A stretch of 64,000 nucleotides of DNA from Cyanoderma ruficeps. Its lineage: Eukaryota; Chordata; Aves; Passeriformes; Timaliidae. A program made the position numbers and the translations under genes. Each line of letters opens with the position of its first letter. Within the stretch, counting starts at the first letter, position 1. The notes beneath the pieces were generated by a model that was not told where the DNA came from, made no database searches, and was given only the letters and a program-made list of their open reading frames with translations. Below, piece after piece: positions 47,341 through 59,035 of this stretch. The stretch is from NCBI GenBank assembly GCA_008694505.1, contig VZDJ01007749.1, positions 3,624,941-3,688,940 on the forward strand, in the 5' to 3' direction.

Positions 47341-50300
47341 AGTGGCCATGCAGGATGCAGGGATACCATTCCCCCTGGTGAGCCTTGTGTGCAAGCCTTG
47401 AGTGCCCCTGCAGCTTGTGCAGAGTGAGGCCAGAGCTCACTGCCTGTGGATGCAAATGGTTGGGATCTTGCATGCTCTCACTGCAGCCTGGCAGCCAGCT
47501 CCAGCTGCAGACAGGTATTGATTGGGGTGGCCAAAGGCTTTGCCTTTCCTTAAGAGGTTTTGGTAGAAAATTCTATGAGGTTTTTGTCCAGTCACAATGG
47601 GTTTTCCTGGAACACCCAACCTGTTCCACTGCCATCTTGCCTAGTCGTGTTCATTGGTTTGAGCTTGGCCCTGGGCGCATTTCAGATTTCTTTCCTGTAG
47701 CTGTGCTTTTTCCTCCCATTGGTAGCTATCACATCCCTTCACCCTCTGCCATGAGCTCTGCCTTCTGCAGTCTGGCCCTTGCCTAATCAAGGGAGACAGC
47801 TTTCCTGTTGTTACTGTTGAAGCTGCAATAAATAGCATATCCATTTCTCCATTTATCTGCTTTTTGAAATCCAGCCTGCAATGCCAGCAATAATTACTCT
47901 GTTTCTATATTTAGAGATCATCAGCACCTCATGAATATCAAATTGTACTGTTATTATCTCTGTACAATATGGGCCAGTCTCCTATCAGTGTAAACATTTA
48001 TAACAGTGATTATCAGTAGGACTGCTAGAGATCCCAAAATAGACAAGGCTGAACAGGAGTCTGCCATTATTTGTTTACTGGGGGAGGCAGGGAGAGAGGC
48101 AGAAGAGCCAGCTGAAGGTCTGACAGCACAGAGCCCATCTAGCACCAGTGTGGGAAGGCTGGTATGTGGGGAACTGCACCTAGTGTGACCATCAGGAGCA
48201 AGTGTGGAGAGTCTGCTGAGCCCAAGCACCATCTTAAATCCTTGGAATAAGGTTGCCGTCTGCTCAAACATCCTGCCCCGCAAGAAAATTCCTCAGAACA
48301 GTTCTTTAGGGTATGTTTTTAGTATTTTCATTTGTCCAGAAGGTGTTTTTTAGAGCTGAAGTCTGACTGGGTTGGTAGATCATAGAAACAATCTCCAAAT
48401 TACAGATTAAACTAATTTTGCTGTCAGTATCAGCTCACCAAGGGGAAATGGTTGATGTCTCATCTTCTGTGGCACTGAACGGCTGCATCTGAAGGTGTCT
48501 GGCCCCCCAGGCAGTGCTTGCTGTTGGCTTGAAATAAAACTGTGCTCTGAGCTCAGGCAAATGGCAGGATGCACAGACAGGAGGGTGGTGAGAGGCTGCT
48601 GGTAAATGTTAAGGGCATGGGTGAATGCCAATGGATTTTTGCACTTGCTAACTTGCTTGTTTGTTTTTTTGTTTTGATGGACGTGCCACATTGCATTGAG
48701 AAGGGCTGATCTAAACCTCTGTCAACAGCTGAAGCTCAGTGGATCTGGCTGCCTCCTAAGAGACCTTTCCCCTGCTCTGAATCTCCAGGAGGCTTCCAAG
48801 GAACAGTCACTCTCCATCATCATCTTTCAGAGCTGTCAAGATGCTTCAGCAGCTCAGCTCTTGGCACAGTTTGCAAGCCCTTGCATACTCTGCTGTGGCC
48901 CGGGCCATGGGTACTGTTTTCCATGCAGATCCATACCCCCCACCTCAAAGGCTTTACTACCATCAATGACTGCAGTGCTTAATAGATTACCTTTTCCTTT
49001 CCCTCACTTTTCCCAAGAGTTATTTCTCCTGAGTGATTACTTTGCATCCCTATGGGCCTCCTGGGCATGGCTAGGCAGAGCCACCTCCTGGCAGGACAGT
49101 AAGCAAAGCTCCCGATCTGCTGGCACAGCACTTGCCACTGCACAAATATTTGGCCACTATCAATGGCATGTCCCCAGCCAGCAGCCTGAGAGAGCAGGGT
49201 TACAGCCCAGTGCCCAGCTCTTCTCACCCATAAATGGTGTATCTGTGCTTCGTAGCACCTGTTTTGTATTTAAAGTGGGGATGCTGAAGTGCAGGCTGGA
49301 GAAAATTACTGCCACTTGGAAGGAGTTGGGCAGGAAAGTGGCTCAAGCCTGGGCAGGTGCACTGCTTGCAGATGGGTCTGGTGGCACTGAGGGACACCAG
49401 GAAGGTGGTAAAACCTTGTGAACACGGTGGGTGCTGTGCAACTGCAGGTCCTGCTATTCCACACTATTTTGCCTCAAGACAACAGTATATCCACACCTAA
49501 GCACATCTTTTAGATTCTAGGTGAAAACATTTTAGTGACACTAAAACCAAGCCGTAGAATCATATTTTCTATTCTGAAGAGAAAAAGTTAGTAAATAAAG
49601 CTGGCTTCTCATCAATTCCTCATCCCTGAAAGTGCTGTAATACACCACTCGACAGTTTCTGTCCTAGCTAATTTCTAGAATCAGCTCTCTTTTCAGAGAA
49701 ACCGCTGCCAGAAGAGGACATGACTAAGCAAGAGAGGAAACTCAACTGTAGCAAAATGTGAGTGAAACAGAAAATAATCACTGAGTAAACTAGTACTTGT
49801 CGGTTCAGCAGGGGAAACAAATCTAGATCATTCTCTGCAGCTTTGGAGAGACCTCGCTGGCACTTGCACAGCTGGCTTGGAGAGGCAAACAGAATACAAA
49901 ACAGGAGTTCAGGGCTCCAGGGCTGTGCACAGCACCTCGCACTTTCATCTCTAACACAAGGGGACGTGTCCTTCCGACATGAGAGCTCTTGTACACATGT
50001 TTGTGCTGCGAGAATGCTGTCTATGTTTGGTTTGGAAAAGCTATGCTTGCTTAACAAAACCTGAATTTATCCCTGTAATCCTTCCCTGCATCTCCATGGC
50101 CAGATTGGAGCAGCCTGTGGAAAAAATTCCTGTCTATTTTCAGAAATAGATAAAAGCATTCAGATTACAGAGTGCAAATCTCATCTCAAAACGGCTGGAA
50201 AAATCCATTCAGTGCCACTGTCACTGACCCTCGCAACCTCTCCAACTAATGAATTTCAGTTGCCTGTGCCTCTCCCCCATGCTGCCTCCTTCTCCTCCTG

Positions 50301-51472
50301 CCGCCACCGCCGGAACTGCCTATGCTCCCAGCATCTGCAAAATGTCAGCCTTGAGTCCCACTGTTTATCCCACAGGGAGCAGGGAGGGAAGCGTTATGTA
50401 AAAGAGCCGAGTGTGGAAATTATTATTGATCTCACTGCTTGAAACCACTAGTGGGATCTTTTCAGTCCAGTGTCCATGCTCACACATTTTGGCAGAGCAC
50501 TCATGTGCCAAGGAAGAAGTGCTCTTTACCACAAAGGTGAAAGTGCCAGGAATCTGCCACATTGCCCATACTTGTCCCAGGGCTCTGCTCTCTGCTGTGC
50601 CTGGAGCTGGGTGCGGTGTCAACCCCTCTGCTGCCAGGAGATCCCACAGCAAATGAGCCTTTAACATCACTTATTAGTTCATGAGATGGAAGATTCCATG
50701 GAGGAGATTACTGCTCATTTAGAGGGATTGTGTGCTTTAGGTAGCCCCAGAGGTTTGATGAATTCCTGCTCATGGTGGATTAGATGACCTGTTAGCAAGC
50801 AAAATATTAAAGACAACGGCAGCGAGCTTACATTTTGCTCACATTTTGCTTATGGATTACAGTCTTTGTAATTAATACCAAGGAAGAAGGCACCCAGATG
50901 GACTGTGGCTTTTGAAAGATTAACATTGATGGAATTTCTTTTTTTAATTTAAAACTTTATTAGTCTTTCTGTGATGTTCGGAGCAGACCTGGGATGCTGA
51001 TAGCTTTGTGCCTGGCTCATCAAGAGCCTAACAGGAATCCTGCGATCCTCCCTTGGGAGTCACACAGCTGACAATCACCACGCTTGTGTTCCCTCTGACA
51101 AAATCAGGCTGAATCCTGAGAGGTTCTGAACAAACCCTTTTCAGAGCTGAGGATGCTTCAGATGCCTCTCTGTTTCAGGATGATGAGCAGGATTCAAAAA
51201 TCTAAAAGAAGAGTTTGCAGAGAAAAAGAGATGTTGGAGAGAGTACCCGCTCCGATGATGAGTACATGGCTTAGGGTGATAACATGGATGCTGCTCCTAG
51301 CACTGCTAACCTTCCAGGACCTGGAGAAATCAGCTCACTTCACTAGGAAATTTATAAATATATCCACCTTGCAATGGTGACCAGAGGCTTAGTTGTTACC
51401 TATCTAGCATGGACAGAGCGAAGCACAGAACTGAGTGAAATATGTGAAGGAGGGACAAGGTATTTAAGTAAC
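47341..51472. other. Unique non-coding sequence
   Basis: No gene. The 241-codon frame at 48696-49421 plus starts at TTG, has its first ATG only at residue 91, and shows no domain. The final frame of the CR1 region (47385-47786) is likewise not coding. AT-rich, motif-dense stretches near 47940-48060 could be conserved but cannot be judged from one genome. Confidence 0.6.
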
Positions 51473-51543
51473 TTTAAAATACTTTGAGATCTTGGATTGC
51501 AAGGCAGCAGGTGCGATATAAGCAGAAATTCTGCATTTATTGC
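51473..51543 (+). mobile_element. Ancient SINE/LINE 3' tail (MIR3/L2-CR1 type)
   Basis: 'aaaatactttgagatcttgg' followed by 'attgcaaggcagcag' and 'gcgatataagcagaaa' matches the tail shared by several ancient amniote retroposons (AAAGCGCTTTGAGATCCTTGGATGAAAGGCGCTATATAAGTGCAAA). Only the tail is recognisable, so the family cannot be fixed. Confidence 0.5.
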
Positions 51544-51666
51544 ATGTGCACGTTCAGAGCTGGATTTAGCTCTATGTGCAGGCATATGGACGTGTATTTG
51601 CGTGCATGTCCTTTGAGGCCCAAACACAGCTTAGCTGAATAAGTGAAGAAAACTGGGCAGCATGTG

Positions 51667-51682
51667 TGTATCTATAGATACA
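51667..51682. repeat. 16-bp perfect palindrome
   Basis: TGTATCTATAGATACA has no spacer. It is short, so chance is likely. Confidence 0.9.
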
Positions 51683-52856
51683 TATACATTGCACATGGGC
51701 TACAGGTGCCAAAACACACTGGAAAGCACAGCACACCTATTACAGTCTGCCTGAAAGTATAATGCCAAGGCCAGAATTTGTTTTATCCCTCTGCCTTGTT
51801 TTTAAAGCCTAGAGAAATACCCACACTAGCCAAAACAATCTGATTCTTGAGCTCACTTCGGTATTTTCCACAATTTTCAACCAGCTGTCAGGTGAAATTT
51901 TCTGCAATTGTAAATGGCTGTTGAAATTTTTAGAAATGCTCTAACTGCACCATTTTAAAGAAATGCTAAATGGTTCTTCTTTTAAGATATAATAAATGTT
52001 TTTTATAATTTCTAACAAAGTCAATAGTATTTTTGAAAATCATATATCAGAAGCTATGGACGTAACTTCATTATTTCAGATAACGGTGCAAAACAAGGAT
52101 ACCATAGGAAAAGTCATTACTGCCTACAAAGGTCAATGAACTTAATACCTCTTAAAGTAGTCAAGAAGCAATACATATTGATTCAAGGTTACTGGATCTA
52201 TATATATGGAATACATAAACCTGAATTATATTGATATATATAAAAATGAAGGTGTTTGTTAGGATCTAGAACCAAATTGCAGGTCATAAAAAATTGTTTT
52301 AATTATCTTCAGAAGATCTGGAAGTGTTGCTGTTGTCATCATGAGCCTGAGAACTATAGCAATGCCTTCTCCAAGTGAAAATCTAACCTGTTAAGCAAAA
52401 ATGAATGTGGAAATCCAATAAAAGATTCAACTCTGACCCATTTGGAAGACAAAATAAGCCTGTGATATCCTGTTCGTTCACCAGGGAGTCATACTTATCA
52501 TTGAATTGTTACAGCTAAACAGAACACAGGTATTTATATATTCTGTATGATCCAAGTGCTTAAAATTGCTTTCAACTGTTGACTTCACTGGAGATGAATG
52601 AAAGACATTAATAGGACCGCTGCAATCCAGCCTCTTCCAGCACTGTGTAATGGCCCCAGGAATATCTCCTGTGTACATCATTCCCATCTGTTCCAGGAGT
52701 TCCCATGGCATTGTGCAAGCCCCACGGCACAGAGGTCACCACAGCTCCTGCTGCCAAGCTCCCCCACCAGCTGCTGCCAGCTGATGGCTGCTGTGCAGGA
52801 AAACAGCTCTACAATACAGACAGCTCGTGGGGCCACTTGGATGGGTGCCTTCTGAA

Positions 52857-52920
52857 ACAAAAAAGAGGAGAGGAGGGGAGGGAAAGCAATGGAAAAAAGG
52901 AGAAAAGAAGAGAACTAAAA
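52857..52920 (+). repeat. Polypurine tract
   Basis: About 60 bp of almost uninterrupted A and G (AAAAAAGAGGAGAGGAGGGG and so on, with one CAAT break). Such tracts can form triplexes. The complementary strand gives Phe/Ser-rich shadow frames. Confidence 0.85.
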
Positions 52921-55900
52921 TGAAATGCATGAATATGGGTGGGAAAATGAGTTCTGTTCCTCGCTGAAGCTGCCCAGGCAGATTCTCTTACCACATGTCC
53001 ATGTCACACGATATGTTTGGCTAGCCAAGAGAACAGATGTGTTATCCAAACACCAAATAATGATCTTCACTGCTCCATTGAGACACTGACACGGCTTCCC
53101 TTGGGCACCATCCCCTTTTGATGGAGGCAAAGATGAGCAAATCTTCTTGGATAAATACCCATGGACAATTCATGTTGCCTCTTTGCTCCTGCTTGGACTA
53201 TCTCTATCTTTTCCATGTAAGTCTCCTCCTTTACTCCTGACTCCTGCTGTTCCTTGCTCTGTATTCAAAGCTATGTGTTTTCGCAATGAAGGATTTCATG
53301 AAAGGAGAAAGCACCTTCCTTTTCTTCCAGGAAAGGTAGGTTGAAAGGGTTTCAGAGGGATTGTTTTAGTCTTCTGATTATGTTTCTAGGTTTAGAATGG
53401 ATGCAATGTATAAATTAATCAGACAAAAGGTTGAAATACAGAAAACCTGAAAAACTACCAAATCCCTCACACTTAGGACTTTCCACATACACCTTCCCAA
53501 TAATTTCTAACTCCACAGCTCCATCTCTGAGAGTAAAGCTTAGTTTTGATCTTAGCTTTAGCTAAATGTGGTGAAAAATCCATCCTAGGCTTCACTGAGT
53601 TGGTAGCCAGCCCAGGGGTATTTTTGTAAACTTCAAACAGACCCAGTAAAACAGAGTGCAAGGGGAGAGTAACAGACTGCAATTAGAAAGGTGTCAGTCT
53701 CCTAACAGACTAAACTCGTCAACTCCTCTAGGACTTTCAGACTGAAGATCAGCATTTACAACTTCAGCCCCAAATCATTCATCAGCAGTTGTAAATGATG
53801 GCACCCATGTAGAAATCCTTCCAGTGGTAAATACTGCCCTGGGCACAACATAGTTAGCATGAAGCAGAAGCCTCCAAACAGTTTGAAATTATAAGTTCTG
53901 GGCAAAGGAAGTTACAGCAAGCCAACAGACAGGAGAGGTGAGGTTCCCACCTCCAAACTGGCATGATGCAACCTCCCAGTAAAGCACAGCTGAGAAGATA
54001 AAACACTTCTGGAGGCCACAGTGATTCCTTTCCAGCCATCTGAGGCGCAGAAGGCTTAAGGACCCTTGTGCTAAGGATACACTGAAACGAAAACCTGACT
54101 TTCATGATAGTGCCTTAGAGGAAGCAGCATCACAGTTGCATGAGAAAGTGGTCTGTCCTTTGCACACCTGGATTGCTTTCATGACATTCCATAAAAAATG
54201 CTGGAATAGTGTTTTTTTCTTCACCTCTGCCTGTAGGCTCCACAAGGAGATAGAAATGTGGGTACACTGCACTCCGTCACCAGTTTGTTGATAACTGCAG
54301 GACATGAGTTGATGGCACTCTGCTGACTAAACTCCTGCCTTGCAACTCTGTGCCACTCTGTGGCCTGATTCACCCTGAGTTGTATCAGTGTGTGTTCTCA
54401 CCAGGTCCTTGGGTGGTTGTGCAGGCAGTTGAGAGACCTTCTGTCCGCAGCACCGACAGCTGGGGTCCTCCATCGCTCCTTGGATAGGACTGCTCCCTGC
54501 TCCTGACCCTGGCTGAGGTGCTGGAGCCATGGAGCTCTCTTTGGGGCACCTTTTCACCAGACAGGGGGAAGGGAGGTGGACCTCTGCCAACAGATTTGAA
54601 AAAGTGGGTTCTTTTGCTCATTATCTGGATATATATTGCCATTGCTGGCTTTGCCTGGCTTTACGACTGTGCTCCCTCTTGCCTAATAAAGATCTGGGAA
54701 TGCAAGTGAGTGGTGGAAATCTATCTTTTTAAGAGCTCCTGGGGAGGGTATGTTTAGTTTTCTCAGGTTTCTAAGTGGAGATTGGAATTTAGTCCTTTAT
54801 CAAGAGGGGCCATGGGTATATTAAATCCAAACATTTTTCTCTGCTGTTAACCACCTGGCAGAAAGGTTACACTAATTACATCAGATGTGTTTTCTCAAAT
54901 TTTCCTGCTTCTATTATAAGCGCGAGGCTTATGACAGGGGAACCAGTTTGACCACTGGGGAATGCAACCTGTCTTATTCACAACTCAGTTCCCAGATTAA
55001 CCAGGAGAGAGTGAACCTCATGGGAGGTAAGGTATGGGGACAGAAACAGGCAGGTCATGGGAGAAGAGCATGGCAGAAATGATCCAATTCTGTCACCACA
55101 GAGCTCCAGGTCCATACTCATGGGCAGGGAGTGGACAGGCACTGTGCCAGTAGAAAGTGCACAAGACTATGGGGATTGGAACTTGGAGCAGTGAAAGCAA
55201 TTTCTATGCTGTGCAAAATATCTTTACTTTCCTCCTAACAATCAACAGATATCTTTGGGGGTTGCCATTGTAAGAATGGTGGGAATGGCGATGCAGATGT
55301 TGGCTTGGTCTAGAGAGGGAGGAATAAGAAGGAACAAGAGGTGGGAGAGAGAGGCCATGTTTATGACACTAAAAGATGAGCCTTCATACTCTTCAACAAA
55401 CCTGTGCCCCTCTGCCACAGCAAGGCCAGCCATCATCTCCAGCCCTGCAGTACCACTCACGCAAACTGAAGTGTTTGGCCTTTTATCACTTCTCCCTGTG
55501 CAGTAGTTTTGCTAAGGGTGTCTCAAAATTTGGATATGTGGGCCAGGCTTTGGTGGAAACTTACGGTTCTAGGATTTTCCTGGAAAGAAACAGTGTTAAT
55601 TTTTATCTCTATCCAAAACCAAATTGCTCAGAAGTGACAGTGGTGAAAACAGTATTTAGTAGAAAAACATTGTCCTACTCAAAAGAGAAAGCACACACAC
55701 ACACTAAAGTCACATTTTAAAAAGTAGAGCAGTAAAATATGATTTGACCTTGTTATTTTAAATGAGACTCAGGCTTTAAAGTGCACTGGAGGCTGGACTT
55801 CTTACATTTAGCTACAGATCTTCTGACATGCTCCCACCAGATGCTTCTGTAGATTGGAAATGAGCAACAGGGAAGAAATATGGTAGGTTTTTTTTCAAGA

Positions 55901-58900
55901 TGCAACAAGATGTTTTACTTCCTGGCCACATGTAAAATGAATTTACAACGGAAACATGCCAGAAATGCCTGAGGGTAACACTAGCCATAGCAGAACGCTG
56001 AGTCTTTTCTTTTCCTCCAGCATTGAATAATGGCCCTGAATGTCATTTTTCTTAAAACAGCCCCAGCATGGGTGACTGGTGAGTGAGATCAAGGTTCCAT
56101 GTTTCATAGGGCACATCAGGAAAAAGTTATTGTGCAATCTGATCTCAACTGCACATACGTCCTCTGTCACACACACTAAGATAACTCTCAGGGTTATTTA
56201 TTGCAACAGGCGCCTAAAGCAATGACATTGTGAAATTAATATTATTACTATGAATAATTGCATCATTTTCTCTGACTCTAGTTATTCTTGTTTTCTGCTA
56301 ATACATGCATGTCAATGCTGTTCATTGCTGGAGTGACTTGTGCTGGAGTGACTGGAAACATTTCACACAGTTTGCAGAGAACAATTTTAACATTTTCCAA
56401 GCAAAGAGGAAAAATGCACTTTGACTCTTTTTGGTCCCAAAACTGTGCAACAGCTTTGCAAAATATTTAAGCACAGGGCTAGCAGGTTTCTGTCAAGGTC
56501 ACTGTAACCTTAAAAACACTCCCCCTGATTCATTAGGTTTTCAATTACACTGAAGTGACCAGAGCTGCCTCTTAATTCAAAGAGGAGAAAAGAGGGACAG
56601 CCAATCTCATAATGCAGGTACAACAGTAAATTACGCTGTGCCAAGCCCTGTGTGTCTCAGAGGGCTGACGGCAGTGCTAAGCTGTGGGTGATGAAGAGCC
56701 AGGGCCATGCAGCCAGAGGGGCAGATTCAGGTTCTGGTTACACCACTGCAAATCTCCCTTTCAAGTACAAGCAATGCTTTACACTTTGCACAGGGAACAG
56801 GAGAAAATACCACTGGGCAGTAAGTTGAGAGACCTGGAAGATCTTTATGTCTTACTTAGGGCTCTTTGCGTTAGTGTCAGCTCTTCCACACTGATGCACA
56901 TAGGCTTTCCTGACCACAATGCTATCCAAAGCCTCCATCTTGGTTAACATTTCATCATTCACACTCCGGGAATTATCATTTCCTCTAGACATGCTGACAA
57001 AGCTCGTTGTTTATTGCTCACAGCATGTCAGAACTGCTGGTTTTGCTTTGGACTGCAAGATGTTTGGAAAGCCACATGCTTTTTCTGAAGCCGGCTCAGT
57101 CCCCTGCGTGCCAGCTTCAGCTGCTGCGTTCGCTTTCACCCAGAATGTCAGATCCTGTACAGATGAGCCAGAGCAGAGGAGAGCGTCAGCTTCAGACTGA
57201 CCAAACAGCACTGGAGTTCATGTAACCACGGCCAAAATCTTCCTGGCAGCCACAGGTACAGACTTTCCAGCAGAGAGGGCTGGCACTTTACTACCTTGCT
57301 CCCCTCTGGAACTGCAGATAAACCTGCTGGATGAGTGAGCCAGTGAGTGTGACCTGGACATGTGCCTGTTGTGCCATTTCCCAACCCAGGGGAGATTACA
57401 GCTCTTCCTGGCAGCAAAATTGCCCATGGAGAGATTATAACAGGAAAGGAAGCCATGCATTACCCCTTCTGGAAAAGAAAACCATCTTCAGCCATGGTTC
57501 TGTGCTCCAGGTCTCCTCAACCAAAAATAGGGGCAACACCTGGCTGCTCACTGACCTGTTACAACACTGCAGTCATGAGCAGTTGCTAAATGGTGCAGAA
57601 ATGCAGACCATTATTTATTAGTTACTGCATTTCATATGACAGGACATTTATTTTCCCATAAGACCCTAAAAACTGAACTAACACAGAAAACACAGGACTG
57701 GTCCTACAGATCTGTACAGCATTACCTCTGGCTGTATGGCTGAGCCCTCCTCTCAGTCCAGGAGGGGTGAGAGCTGAGTATTTTGGTGAAGGCTTAATTT
57801 CTGTCTTGCAGAAAAAGTCCTGAGCCATACAATCTGACCTCCCCAGCTAAAATGTCTTATGGAAGATCTGTCCTACTCACAGCAGTACCACAGGCAGGAG
57901 AGGGGACACACAGCACAGGAGCTGCCTGTCCCAGGAGAAAGAGTGCAGCTGCACCCAGGAGTGGAGGCAGAGCAGTGGGAATGGACCGAGAGCTGTAAGA
58001 CCAGCAAAGCAGCAGTCAGGGGACGTCCTCAGCACACAGAAAATAATGGCCAGGGACGAGCAGGGTGACCTCAGCACTCCTTATTGCATGGGACAAACAT
58101 GCTCAAAGGCATAGAACACATTCTCTGCAGGATGGAGGTCCCTCTGCATCCAGTGATTGTCCAGGAGGTTGTTACTCGCCCCACAGTAACCCCAAAGGGG
58201 CAAGTCCAGCCCAGTGAGTTAGTAAGGAGGGGTGGAGAGTCTGTTGTCAGTGGGAAATCGTAAATGGTTTGAGTAAGTTTTTTGGGAGAGCAGTCAACTC
58301 CTAAGGGTCACTGGCACTGATGACAAAGAGAAGCTTTTCCACAAAGAATCCAGGCAGATCTGTGTTCCTGGGAGCATTGCCCTTCCTCACCCCGCACCTG
58401 TACCTCACTGTCTCACTCCGCTGCTTTGGCCTGTCAAGCCCTTGTAGCTGTGACCTGTCTTTTGGAGCTTGCTGTCCCACATTTTATTTCCATCATGCAG
58501 GATCCGTCCAGGTGATTAAACAAAAGACATCTTTTCATTATTGTTGTTGTTTTTACTGTGCCATTGCTATGTCCTTTATAACAGCTTTGCCTTTCCTGTG
58601 AGGAATAATCTCTGGAAACTTGGATCAAATCCTTTGGCTCACACTAGAAAAGGTAATAAAATCCTGGGAACCCAAAATGTTTCTCTGTTGTTTTCACCAA
58701 ACATCTTTTTCCAGCTTGAAAAATGCATTTCTTGTTTCTGATTTGTTTCCTGATTTAGGGAAAATTTCTTCCCAACCTGGAAGTTTTCCACCTGTTCAGC
58801 ACACCTGGGCATTTAGAAGGCCGTGCCCAAGTGCTCAGAAGACTCCAGAGACCTTTCTCTTGCCCCTCACCACAACTCCGACTCTCCCTCCAGTTACAAG

Positions 58901-58909
58901 GAAGCCACT

Positions 58910-59035
58910 AATTTCCTCATTGCTCTGGTTTCTCCATCTGCCACCTTATGATATAATATTTACTTATCTTTTCAAAGCATTTTAAATCTCTGTAGGAATG
59001 CATTATAAAAGTGCATTAGTGTTATTACTTTACTC
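58910..59035 (+). mobile_element. MIR-type SINE with conserved tail
   Basis: 'ctggtttctccatctgccac' (core), 'atgatataatatttacttat', 'ttcaaagcattttaaatctc', then 'aatgcattataaaagtgcat' and 'gtgttattacttt' follow the order of a MIR/CORE-SINE: TCAGTTTCTCCATCTGTAAA, GATAATAATATTTACC, AAAGCGCTTTGAAATC, GCGCTATATAAGTGC, ATTATTATT. The collinearity over about 120 bp makes the call fairly good despite divergence. Confidence 0.6.

Larger units (their letters stand above)
51544..58909. other. Unique non-coding sequence, AT-rich in part
   Basis: No assignable gene. 51.9-52.5 kb is AT-rich. Frames with protein-like patches (53147-53344, 55255-55506) lack an ATG at their start and have no partners. A stretch around 54410-54720 ending in CCTAATAAAGA looks LTR-like but no terminal repeats or target duplication were found. 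A 16-bp palindrome (51667-51682) and a purine tract (52857-52920) are listed separately. Confidence 0.55.

Noticed and set aside
48696..49421. 241-codon plus-strand open frame
   Set aside because: Starts at TTG with no ATG until residue 91, no domain or splice partner, composition of random translation.
53147..53344. Frame with a signal-peptide-like hydrophobic start (ASLLLLGLSLSF)
   Set aside because: The start is TTG with no in-frame ATG before the hydrophobic run, and no partner exon is visible; the donor-like GGAAAG/GTAGGT alone is not enough.
55255..55506. Protein-like frame on plus strand and hydrophobic frame on minus strand (55242-55460)
   Set aside because: Plus frame starts at TTG and the two overlap completely; no known domain, so neither can be preferred.
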